A model generated the notes under the pieces. That model was not told where the DNA came from. It searched no databases and saw only the letters and a list, made by a program, of their open reading frames with translations. DNA of 14,549 bases from Candidatus Pelagibacterales bacterium (GTDB lineage: Bacteria > Pseudomonadota > Alphaproteobacteria > TMED109): NCBI GenBank assembly GCA_002732015.1, contig PCCU01000028.1:4391-18939 (forward strand). Reading direction: 5' to 3'. The position numbers and the translations under genes are program-made. How positions within the stretch are numbered: position 1 is the first letter of the stretch; each line of letters starts with the position of its first letter. Below are positions 1-6,222 of the stretch, in pieces.

Positions 1-834
1 TTTTAAATGAGTTTCTGATAATTTAGTATTATGAGGATTTAATTGATTTTTATGAATACCATTTGCTATGAGAAGACTTTCTAATCCAAAATTGTTAGCA
101 CCTAATATGTCAGTTTCTAGTGCATCTCCTATACAAAGAATATTATTTTTATCTATATTTTTATTTTTTTGTATTAAATAGTCAAAGCACAATTTATAAG
201 TCTCTACAAAAGGTTTGCCATATTGAAAAACTAACCCACCCTTTTTCTTATAATATTTTGCCATAGAACCAGCACATACCAGTAATTCTCCTGTTTTTCT
301 AATTACTACTTTATCTGGATTAGCACATATTAGAGGTAGATTATAACTAAACGCAAGGTCTAGTTCTTTAATGTAGTCATTTAAAGTGTCTTCAAATCTT
401 CTTGTTCCGCAAACTAAAACAAAATCTGCTTTTTTAATATTATCTGTTTCTGTAAGTTTAAGTAGTTCAGTAATTGTTTGATCTTGTTCCTGTCCAATAA
501 AATAATAAGTATCACCAAATTTATTGAGGAGCTCTTTATTTTTTAAAAATTTTAAACGACAAATTTCTCCTGATGAAATGATTTTATGATAATAGCTACT
601 ATCAATTCCAATATCTTCTAAACGCTTAGAGACTACTTTAGAACGTCTAGGAGCATTTGATAATAAAATTATATACTTGTTTAAGTTGATCAGTTTCTTA
701 AGAGACTCAATAGAGTATTGATATGGTTCTATTCCATCCCACAATACTCCCCATATATCAATTATAAAGGCTTCGTATTTGTTTGCTACTTCTCTGAAAT
801 TATTAAGAACTTTAAGGTTTTTTAAAGGACTCAT
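1..834 (-). CDS. HAD superfamily class IIA hydrolase, TIGR01459-like (3' end cut by window edge)
   Basis: A minus-strand frame opens at ATG 834-832 and stays open to the left edge, giving 278 residues with no stop. It starts MSPLKNLKVLNNF. Motif I is DIWGVLWDG with the nucleophile Asp at residue 26. Motif II is LLSNAPR (Ser59), the motif III Lys is in YGKPF (Lys207), and motif IV is GDALETD (Asp237, Asp242). The spacing fits a HAD hydrolase with a class IIA cap between motifs II and III. The second Asp of the usual DxD in motif I is Trp28, as I recall for the alphaproteobacterial TIGR01459 group, whose substrate is unknown. TIGR01459 proteins are about 280-290 residues, so only a few residues should be missing. 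Its ATG overlaps the pyrD stop (ATGA), which suggests translational coupling to pyrD. A small-molecule phosphatase, perhaps for nucleotides or sugar phosphates, is inference. Confidence 0.85.
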   Translation of the reverse strand, partial: MSPLKNLKVLNNFREVANKYEAFIIDIWGVLWDGIEPYQYSIESLKKLINLNKYIILLSNAPRRSKVVSKRLEDIGIDSSYYHKIISSGEICRLKFLKNKELLNKFGDTYYFIGQEQDQTITELLKLTETDNIKKADFVLVCGTRRFEDTLNDYIKELDLAFSYNLPLICANPDKVVIRKTGELLVCAGSMAKYYKKKGGLVFQYGKPFVETYKLCFDYLIQKNKNIDKNNILCIGDALETDILGANNFGLESLLIANGIHKNQLNPHNTKLSETHLK

Positions 835-1871
835 TTTTTAGCTTTTTGTAATATAATTAACAAATTAGATAAAATATCCTCAATTACGTCAGGTCCTTTA
901 AAAATTAACCCAGAATATAGCTGTATACCTGAAGCTCCTAATTTTATTTTTTGATATGCACTGTCTCCATTATCAACTCCTCCTAATCCAATAACTTGTA
1001 ATTTTCCTTTACTAAATTTATTAACTTTTTTTAGAGTTTTATTAGACTTTTTATAAAGAAGCTTTCCTGATATTCCTCCATCAGGAATATTTTGCAAACT
1101 TTTTTTAATTACACTCTTATCTATAGTGGTATTAGTTGCGATAATTCCATTCAATTTTTTTTTAATGGTAATATCCACTAAGTCTTTTAACAATCTATCA
1201 TTTATGTCAGGATCTATTTTTAAAAGTATTGGCAAGGATTTCTTATATTCTTTTTTCAGGATATTTCTTTGTAAATTAATTTTAGTTAAAAGTTTATTTA
1301 AGTTTTCCTTTTTTTGAAAATTTCTTAGGCCAGGAGTATTTGGAGAAGATATATTAATAGTTATATAATCTGCAGATTTATAAACTTTTTGCATGCAAAA
1401 AATAAAATCCTTTACGGGATCTTTTGTGTTTTTATTACACCCTATGTTAACTCCAATAATTGGTTCTTTCCCAATGGAATGATATCTTCTAGCTTGAAGT
1501 AAATTTTTTTCCAAATGCAAGACACCTTTATTTGGAAAACCAAGTCTATTTATTATACTTCTTTCCTCATTTATTCTATATAATCTAGGTTTTGTATTCC
1601 CCTCTTGTGATAAAGGTGTCACCGTTCCTATTTCGATGAAACCAAAGTTTAGCTTTAAAAGTCCTAATAAAGCGTCTCCATTTTTATCAAAACCAGCTGC
1701 TAAACCTAGAGGATTTGATAGCTTATATCCGAAAAGATTCGTCTTTAAAAGTTTATTTATTTTAATATTTTTTTTTTTAATTGGAATATACCTAAGCACA
1801 TTAATAACAACATAGTGGGAAACTTCTGGAGGCAGTAATCTAATTAAGTAAAAAAATATATTTTTAATCAT
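831..1871 (-). CDS. pyrD: Dihydroorotate dehydrogenase (quinone), class 2
   Basis: This enzyme oxidises dihydroorotate to orotate, the fourth step of UMP synthesis, and passes electrons through FMN to membrane quinone. The product is 346 residues, the usual class 2 length. An N-terminal extension (about residues 1-40) begins with the hydrophobic, membrane-associating stretch MIKNIFFYLIRLLPP. FMN-barrel motifs follow: GLAAGFDKNG (56-65), GTVTPLSQEGNTKPR (82-96), GVNIGCNK (140-147) and the active-site loop NISSPNTPGLR (173-183). Ser175 is the class 2 catalytic base where class 1 enzymes have Cys. LLKIDPD (216-222), ATNTT (245-249), GGISG (265-269), GLGGV (295-299) and the phosphate loop YSGLIFKGP (319-327) complete the site. 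No clear Shine-Dalgarno precedes the ATG. The stop overlaps the start of the downstream HAD gene. pyrD is divergent from purE. Confidence 0.97.
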   Translation of the reverse strand: MIKNIFFYLIRLLPPEVSHYVVINVLRYIPIKKKNIKINKLLKTNLFGYKLSNPLGLAAGFDKNGDALLGLLKLNFGFIEIGTVTPLSQEGNTKPRLYRINEERSIINRLGFPNKGVLHLEKNLLQARRYHSIGKEPIIGVNIGCNKNTKDPVKDFIFCMQKVYKSADYITINISSPNTPGLRNFQKKENLNKLLTKINLQRNILKKEYKKSLPILLKIDPDINDRLLKDLVDITIKKKLNGIIATNTTIDKSVIKKSLQNIPDGGISGKLLYKKSNKTLKKVNKFSKGKLQVIGLGGVDNGDSAYQKIKLGASGIQLYSGLIFKGPDVIEDILSNLLIILQKAKK

Positions 1872-1881
1872 AATGGTATAT

Positions 1882-1910
1882 TTGATTTATAACTTTTTAA
1901 GTTATATTAT
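1882..1910 (+). promoter_or_regulatory. Candidate purE-purK promoter
   Basis: TTGATT (1882-1887), a 17-base spacer and TATTAT (1905-1910) give 4/6 and 5/6 matches to a sigma-70 promoter pointing at purE. The predicted transcript start is near 1917, leaving about 31 bases of leader before the TTG start at 1948. AT-rich sequence throws up such boxes by chance, so support is moderate. Confidence 0.4.
1888..1906. promoter_or_regulatory. Perfect inverted repeat in the pyrD-purE divergent region (possible operator)
   Basis: The arms TATAACTT (1888-1895) and AAGTTATA (1899-1906) are perfect reverse complements around TTT. The dyad fills the -35/-10 spacer of the candidate purE promoter and lies upstream of pyrD. 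The position suits an operator shared by the divergent genes. No cognate regulator is visible, so this role is inferred from position only. Confidence 0.35.
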
Positions 1911-1937
1911 GATACTTATTATTTAAAGAAAAAAGTT

Positions 1938-1941
1938 GGAG
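1938..1941 (+). promoter_or_regulatory. Ribosome binding site that fixes the purE start at TTG 1948
   Basis: GGAG at 1938-1941 lies six bases before TTG 1948-1950. The in-frame TTG at 1936, four codons upstream, overlaps this site and has no good Shine-Dalgarno of its own. The later TTG is therefore the better start. Confidence 0.65.
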
Positions 1942-1947
1942 AACAAA

Positions 1948-2439
1948 TTGAGTATAAAAAGAAATACAACTATTGGTTTAGTGATGGGAAGTCAGTCTGA
2001 TTGGGATACTATGCAATTAGCCTCTGATATTTTAAAAGATTTTAAGATTTCACATGAGACAAAAATTGTTTCTGCTCATAGAACTCCAGAAAGACTTTTT
2101 TCATATGCAAAAACAGCAGAAAAGAAAGGTATAAAAATTATTATAGCAGGAGCCGGAGGAGCAGCACATTTACCAGGCATGATATCTTCTATAAGCAATT
2201 TACCAGTTTTGGGTGTTCCCATAGAGAGTAAGTTTATGAATGGATTAGATAGTTTGTTTTCCATAGTGCAAATGCCTTATGGTGTTCCTACAGCAACATT
2301 TGCAGTTGGTAAGTCTGGTGCAAAAAATGCCGCATTATTTGCTGTAAGCATACTTTCTCTAAGTAACAATGCTTTACATAAAAAATTAATTGCTTGGAAA
2401 AAGAAACAAACTGATAGTATTCAACTGAGGCCAAGTTGA
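1948..2439 (+). CDS. purE: N5-carboxyaminoimidazole ribonucleotide mutase (PurE class I)
   Basis: PurE moves the carboxyl group from N5 to C4 of CAIR in cytosolic purine synthesis, using the product of PurK. From TTG 1948 the protein is 163 residues, close to the E. coli length. The phosphate/ribose loop GLVMGSQSDWDTMQ is at residues 10-23 and SAHRTPE is at 42-48; His44 corresponds to the E. coli catalytic His45. The glycine-rich stretch AGAGGAAHLPGM and then PVLGVPIESK, SIVQMPYGVP and GKSGAKNAALFA follow in the expected order. This is the class I form that works with PurK, not the class II CO2-dependent carboxylase, and purK follows after six bases. An alternative TTG at 1936 would add four residues. 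The upstream region carries a candidate promoter and a perfect dyad. Confidence 0.95.
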   Translation: MSIKRNTTIGLVMGSQSDWDTMQLASDILKDFKISHETKIVSAHRTPERLFSYAKTAEKKGIKIIIAGAGGAAHLPGMISSISNLPVLGVPIESKFMNGLDSLFSIVQMPYGVPTATFAVGKSGAKNAALFAVSILSLSNNALHKKLIAWKKKQTDSIQLRPS

Positions 2440-2445
2440 TTCCTA

Positions 2446-3507
2446 ATGAGAAAAAATAAACTAAATAAAACCTTAGGAATTATTGGTGGAGGGCAGCTTG
2501 GAAAGATGATAGGTTTAGCAGCAGCAAATCTTGGTATAAGTTGTTATTTTTATGATTCTGATAAAAATGCTCCTGCTCAAAAAATTTCTCAATTATTTTT
2601 TAACTATAGTTTTGATAATAAAAAAAAATTAGAAGAATTTGCAAAATATTGTGATTTTATTACTTACGAGTTTGAAAATATTCCATTAAATACGCTTCAT
2701 AAGATTAGTAAATACAGAAAAATCTACCCTGGAATTAAAGCTTTGCAAATATCTCAAGATAGATTTTTAGAAAAGAGCTTTATAGAAAATTTAGGAATTA
2801 AAGTTACTGATTATAAGAAAGTTAATAGTCTTGATGATATTAGCAAAACTTTAAAACAAAAATTTAAGAAAGGAATTATAAAAACTAGAAGATTAGGATA
2901 TGATGGTAAAGGCCAAACTATAATAGATTTAAACAGTGTAGAAAATATCAAACTAAAAATAAAACCAAATTTTTATATATTAGAAAAGCTAATATCATTT
3001 AAAAAAGAAATTTCTGTTATAGCAATTAGAAATAAAAAGGGAGAAATTAAAACCTTTGAACCAACTCAAAATCTTCATAAAAAAGGAATTTTGAGAGAAA
3101 CAGTTTTTCCTGCTCAAATATCAAAAAAATGTAGCTTAAGTGCAAAAAATATTGCTAAAAAAATAGCCAAGGAATTAAATATTGTAGGAATAATAGCAGT
3201 AGAAATGTTTGTATTAAAAGATGAGAGTATCTTGGTAAATGAAATTGCTCCTAGACCACATAATTCTGGACATTGGACTATAGATGCTTGTAATATTTCA
3301 CAATTTGATGCTTTAGTAAGAAGTATTTTTGATATTCCAATTCCTCAAATTAAATATTTAAATAATTGTAAAATGATTAATTTATTAGGGGAAAACTTTA
3401 ATAATTACAAAAAATACCTTAATAAAAAAAATTGCTCAGTTTATATTTATGGAAAAAACAAAATTAAGACAGATAGAAAAATGGGACATGTTAACCTAAT
3501 ATTGTAG
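2446..3507 (+). CDS. purK: N5-carboxyaminoimidazole ribonucleotide synthase (ATP-grasp)
   Basis: PurK joins bicarbonate to AIR with ATP hydrolysis to give N5-CAIR, which PurE rearranges. The 353 residues match the family length (E. coli 355). The N-terminal pre-ATP-grasp fold has GIIGGGQLGKM (11-21). TYEFENIP (73-80) and QDRFLEK (104-110) mark the AIR-binding side. The ATP-grasp core has KTRRLGYDGKGQ (146-157) and the Mg-binding acidic residues Glu253 (AVEMF) and Glu266 in NEIAPRPHNSGHW (265-277), a signature that separates PurK from other ATP-grasp enzymes. The gap to purE is six bases with only a distant GAGG, so translation is probably coupled. The stop lies one base from the stop of the convergent COQ9-family gene, with no terminator hairpin between them. 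Confidence 0.96.
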   Translation: MRKNKLNKTLGIIGGGQLGKMIGLAAANLGISCYFYDSDKNAPAQKISQLFFNYSFDNKKKLEEFAKYCDFITYEFENIPLNTLHKISKYRKIYPGIKALQISQDRFLEKSFIENLGIKVTDYKKVNSLDDISKTLKQKFKKGIIKTRRLGYDGKGQTIIDLNSVENIKLKIKPNFYILEKLISFKKEISVIAIRNKKGEIKTFEPTQNLHKKGILRETVFPAQISKKCSLSAKNIAKKIAKELNIVGIIAVEMFVLKDESILVNEIAPRPHNSGHWTIDACNISQFDALVRSIFDIPIPQIKYLNNCKMINLLGENFNNYKKYLNKKNCSVYIYGKNKIKTDRKMGHVNLIL

Positions 3508-3508
3508 C

Positions 3509-4123
3509 TTAAATATTTTTCCTTTGCAGAATAAACGAAAACTTTTCTTTTAAACGAGATTTTCCGATACTTTTATATTTACCTAATTTACCAAATAAGT
3601 TTATCTGATCTTGAGTAAAAACTAAGGTAGCATCTAAGTCTAAATTTTTTCTCCAATAAAAAAAACTATTTTTTATAATATTATATAATATTAACCTTTT
3701 AGTATAGTAATTGAAGTCAATGGATTTATCTCCAATATCATACCAAATATTACTCGCTATCTTATAAATAATTTTAGAGAATAAAAAAGGTTTGAAAAAA
3801 ATATAATTTATAAAAAATATAGATAAATTTGAGTTTTTAAAAAAAGACTTCAAGAATGCTATTACTATTAAGTTAGTTTTCTTAGAAATACTTTTTTCTC
3901 TAATTAATTTGGCTTTAGTACTTTTAAAAGCAAGTGTGTAAGTTTTTTCGAAGTAGAACTTACTTAAGCTATCAATTTTTTTAGGAAAAAATGAATAAAA
4001 GTCTTCTTTGCTAATTTTACATTTAGTTAGATAAAAGTCTAAGTTATTATCATTAATTGATAAGTCACATAGTTGTTTTTCTAGCTTTTCTAGAATAATA
4101 TTTTTTTTAGAATAATTTTTCAT
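3509..4123 (-). CDS. COQ9-family protein (rpsU-divergently transcribed protein, TIGR02396-like)
   Basis: The 204-residue protein carries the COQ9 C-terminal signature IWYDIGDKSIDFNYYTKRLI at residues 126-145. The family pattern is W-x-x-x-G-D-x-S-x-D-x-N-x-Y-T-K-R. A Trp-containing helix (FFYWRKN, 154-160) and an amphipathic C-terminal segment follow. The N-terminal half (about 8-75) should form the TetR-like helical fold of COQ9 but is diverged and Lys/Phe/Ile-rich. In eukaryotes COQ9 binds isoprenoid lipid and supports COQ7 in ubiquinone synthesis; a similar lipid-handling role here is inference. The bacterial family takes its name from lying divergent to rpsU, which is exactly the arrangement here. 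A DNA-binding role is unlikely because the fold is repurposed. There is no Shine-Dalgarno before the ATG; TATTAT boxes lie directly upstream. Confidence 0.85.
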   Translation of the reverse strand: MKNYSKKNIILEKLEKQLCDLSINDNNLDFYLTKCKISKEDFYSFFPKKIDSLSKFYFEKTYTLAFKSTKAKLIREKSISKKTNLIVIAFLKSFFKNSNLSIFFINYIFFKPFLFSKIIYKIASNIWYDIGDKSIDFNYYTKRLILYNIIKNSFFYWRKNLDLDATLVFTQDQINLFGKLGKYKSIGKSRLKEKFSFILQRKNI

Positions 4124-4128
4124 AATTA

Positions 4129-4174
4129 TATAATAATAATAAATAGCTTCACATTATCAATAGATTATGCTATT
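4129..4174 (+). promoter_or_regulatory. Candidate rpsU -10 box and leader stem
   Basis: A consensus TATAAT lies at 4129-4134 facing rpsU, with only a weak -35 (TTTAGA, 4106-4111). The predicted transcript start is near 4141. The resulting leader of about 60 bases could pair AATAGC (4142-4147) with GCTATT (4169-4174) around a 21-base loop. The stem is short, so a regulatory role is only a suggestion. Confidence 0.3.
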
Positions 4175-4190
4175 CAAGTAAATTACTAAT

Positions 4191-4196
4191 AAGGAG
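4191..4196 (+). promoter_or_regulatory. Strong ribosome binding site of rpsU
   Basis: AAGGAG at 4191-4196 sits six bases before the TTG start at 4203. It is the best Shine-Dalgarno in the window and supports the non-ATG start, since no ATG in the same frame fits the family N-terminus. Confidence 0.75.
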
Positions 4197-4202
4197 AATA
4201 TT

Positions 4203-4400
4203 TTGGAAGTTATAGTGAGAGATAACAATGTTGACCACGCTTTAAGAACTCTTAAGAAAAAAATGCAAAGAGAAGGTATGTATAGAGAGATGAAAAAAAG
4301 AAGAGCCTATGAAAAACCATCTGAGAAAAAGGCTAGAGAAAAAGCTGAATCTGAAAGAAGATGGAGAAAACTTCAAAGAAAAACTACCAGAAGTTACTAA
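4203..4400 (+). CDS. rpsU: Small ribosomal subunit protein bS21
   Basis: This 65-residue basic protein has the bS21 pattern. It begins MEVIVRDNNVDHALRTLKKK (TTG read as Met), then QREGMYREMKKRRAYEKPSEKKARE, and ends in an Arg/Lys-rich tail. bS21 binds the 30S platform near the anti-Shine-Dalgarno end of 16S rRNA and helps initiation. A strong AAGGAG supports the TTG start. The gene is divergent from the COQ9-family gene with 79 bases between start codons. At its 3' end the TAA overlaps the TAG of the convergent dehydrogenase gene by three bases, within a 4-base coding overlap. A weak stem (AAGTT 4391-4395 with AACTT 4406-4410) followed by T-rich sequence could help end transcription but would be inside the neighbour's coding region. 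Confidence 0.96.
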   Translation: MEVIVRDNNVDHALRTLKKKMQREGMYREMKKRRAYEKPSEKKAREKAESERRWRKLQRKTTRSY

Positions 4401-5398
4401 AAATAAACTTTATTATATAATTTTTTCTTACGAAATAAATTTTCAATATTTTTTTTAATTAAATTAGATCTTCTAATTATCATACTTTTAGACCAAGCTG
4501 ATGTATGAGGTGTCATAATTATATTATTTAACTTATGAAAATCATATTTTGATGGTTTAAATTTTTTTTTATTCTTATTGATAGGATACTTATACCAAGT
4601 ATCTATTATTCCACCCCCTATAATATTATTTTTCAAAGCAAAATAGAAGTCTTCTTCATTTATAATATCACCTCTAGCAATATTTATAATAACTGTAGAT
4701 TTTTTCATTAATTTAAGGTTATCTTTATTAATTAGGTTTTCAGTATTTTTATTTAAAGGACAACAAAGTATAATATAATCTAATTCATGAATATATTTTT
4801 CAAAATTACTAATTACTATGCTTTTTTTTATAAATTTATCTTTTTTTGTTTTTACTCTTGTAAAGGCATAAGTTTTGGTTTTAAAAACATTCAAGAGCTT
4901 TGCTATTTCTTTCCCTATTCTACCATACCCAATGATACCTACACATTTTCCTCTTAGTTCAGAATGAGGTATTCCTAAAGAAAAAAGACTATCGCTCCAG
5001 TCAAGCATTTTAAATCTATTTATCTTTTGTATCATTTTTATTTCCCAATTAAGCATATTAGCTAAGCAATATTCAGCTATAGGTACTTCATGTTCGTATA
5101 CATTACATATTTTACAATTAGATGGAACTTTTTCAAAGTTTATACCATCTGTTCCGGCTCCTGGGGTATGAATAAGTTTTAATTTTTTTACATCAGGTAT
5201 TTTCAATACACCCTTACCTCCAAACATACTTTTACCCCAACTCATAGTTACTAATACATCAGCATTTTTTACTTTATTTAAAAATTGATTATCTTGTACT
5301 TTTGAGTAGTGTACAGAATTTGGTATATCTAAATTTTTTTTAAGATAGTCTGCAATTAATTTTGTTCCTTGTACTACTATCTTAAAATTCGATTTCAT
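4397..5398 (-). CDS. D-isomer-specific 2-hydroxyacid dehydrogenase family protein
   Basis: The 333-residue protein has the two-domain D-2-hydroxyacid dehydrogenase plan. The split substrate domain (about 1-120 and 300-333) includes HTPGAGTDGINF and NVYEHEVPIAEY (99-110). The NAD(P)-binding domain has VGIIGYGRIGKEIA with the GxGxxG at 157-162. Of the Arg/Glu/His catalytic triad, Arg242 (ARGDIINE) and His298 (TPHTSAW) are present. The residue aligned with the catalytic Glu, in the segment IDTWYKYP, is Tyr271; the Arg-to-Glu distance of 29 residues in E. coli SerA puts Glu at that position. From memory, DTWYxYP is shared by relatives with YEHExPIAEY, so this is probably a subfamily trait. The substrate cannot be assigned. 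GGAG lies eight bases before the ATG. Only 34 bases separate it from the divergent glyoxalase II-like gene. Confidence 0.9.
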   Translation of the reverse strand: MKSNFKIVVQGTKLIADYLKKNLDIPNSVHYSKVQDNQFLNKVKNADVLVTMSWGKSMFGGKGVLKIPDVKKLKLIHTPGAGTDGINFEKVPSNCKICNVYEHEVPIAEYCLANMLNWEIKMIQKINRFKMLDWSDSLFSLGIPHSELRGKCVGIIGYGRIGKEIAKLLNVFKTKTYAFTRVKTKKDKFIKKSIVISNFEKYIHELDYIILCCPLNKNTENLINKDNLKLMKKSTVIINIARGDIINEEDFYFALKNNIIGGGIIDTWYKYPINKNKKKFKPSKYDFHKLNNIIMTPHTSAWSKSMIIRRSNLIKKNIENLFRKKKLYNKVYF

Positions 5399-5426
5399 TG
5401 AAGTTTCTCCATATTTAAAGTAATAT
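5398..5426 (+). promoter_or_regulatory. Candidate promoter of the glyoxalase II-like gene, predicting a leaderless mRNA
   Basis: TTGAAG (5398-5403), 17 bases and TAATAT (5421-5426) would place the transcript start on the A of the ATG at 5433. The -35 overlaps the start codon of the divergent dehydrogenase gene. The gene has no Shine-Dalgarno, which agrees with a leaderless message. Each hexamer matches only 4/6. Confidence 0.35.
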
Positions 5427-5432
5427 AAAAAA

Positions 5433-6221
5433 ATGATTGTAAAACAAATTTATACATATAACAATTACAGAAATTTTAATTATCTAATAGCTTGCCCTAT
5501 AACTCGAGAAGCAGTAGCAATAGATCCTTTAGCAAGTGACTTATGTCTAAAAGAAGCTTCTCAAGAAGGACTTAAAATTGTTGCAATTATAAATACTCAC
5601 GAGCATTTTGATCATATTGGAGGGAATGAAGCAATAGTAACAAGTACAGGTAGTAAAATATATGCTCATAAAAACGCCAAGAACAGTATTCCCAATATAG
5701 ATCATGGGTTAAGCGCAGGAGATGTTGTTAAATTTGGAAAATCTCTTGAAATTGAAATTTTAGATACTCCTGGACACACTATGTCGCATTTATGTCTGTT
5801 AGCTAGAGGAGAACATAATAGTCTTTTTTGTGGAGATACACTTTTTAATGCTGGTGCTGGAAATTGTCATAATGGAGGAGATCCTGTAAGTTTGTATGAA
5901 ACCTTTTACAACCAATTGATAAAGTTAGAAAAGAATACTAAAATTTATCCTGGTCATGACTACTTAAAAAATAATTTAGAGTTTACACTATCACTTGAAC
6001 CTGAAAATAAAAATGCTCTTGAGTTGCTCAAAAAAACTAAATCTGAAAATTTTAGTATTAATTATGTCTCTTCTTTAAAAAATGAATTAAATATAAATAC
6101 GTTTTTTAGGCTTAAAGAAACAAGTATTATAAATTCAATTATTGATAAGGGAGAGGAATTAAAAGATAGCAGTCCAAAGGAGATATTTTTGGCACTTAGG
6201 AGACTTAGAAATAATTGGTAA
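5433..6221 (+). CDS. Metallo-beta-lactamase-fold hydrolase, hydroxyacylglutathione hydrolase (glyoxalase II)-like
   Basis: The 262-residue protein has every zinc-site motif of a glyoxalase II fold: THEHFDH (55-61: His56, His58, Asp60, His61), His115 in PGHT, the bridging Asp135 in CGDTLF and His175 in YPGHDY. The C-terminal helical part carries NNLEFTLSLEPEN (180-192) and INTFFRL (221-227), like the glyoxalase II C-terminal domain. The canonical loop after CGDTLF (GCGRxFEG) is replaced by NAGAGNCHNGGDPVSLYETF. It therefore belongs to a glyoxalase II-like branch rather than standard GloB. Hydrolysis of S-lactoylglutathione or another acyl-glutathione thioester is plausible, but a different thioester is possible. 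No Shine-Dalgarno precedes the ATG. The stop is one base from the stop of convergent pntB. Confidence 0.88.
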   Translation: MIVKQIYTYNNYRNFNYLIACPITREAVAIDPLASDLCLKEASQEGLKIVAIINTHEHFDHIGGNEAIVTSTGSKIYAHKNAKNSIPNIDHGLSAGDVVKFGKSLEIEILDTPGHTMSHLCLLARGEHNSLFCGDTLFNAGAGNCHNGGDPVSLYETFYNQLIKLEKNTKIYPGHDYLKNNLEFTLSLEPENKNALELLKKTKSENFSINYVSSLKNELNINTFFRLKETSIINSIIDKGEELKDSSPKEIFLALRRLRNNW

Positions 6222-6222
6222 A

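Noticed and set aside
1126..1317. Open frame of 63 codons on the plus strand
   Set aside because: It lies wholly antisense to pyrD, has no family resemblance, and is rich in Phe/Ile/Ser/Lys as expected from reading an AT-rich gene backwards.
1936..1938. TTG at 1936 as the purE start
   Set aside because: It overlaps the GGAG that serves TTG 1948 and has no good Shine-Dalgarno; the extra four residues are not needed by the family.
2076..2264. Open frame of 62 codons on the minus strand
   Set aside because: Antisense to the strongly conserved core of purE with no motif of its own.
3498..3517. Hairpin AATATT/AATATT between purK and the COQ9-family gene as a terminator
   Set aside because: Only six A/T pairs, self-complementary arms and a weak T-run; too unstable to call.
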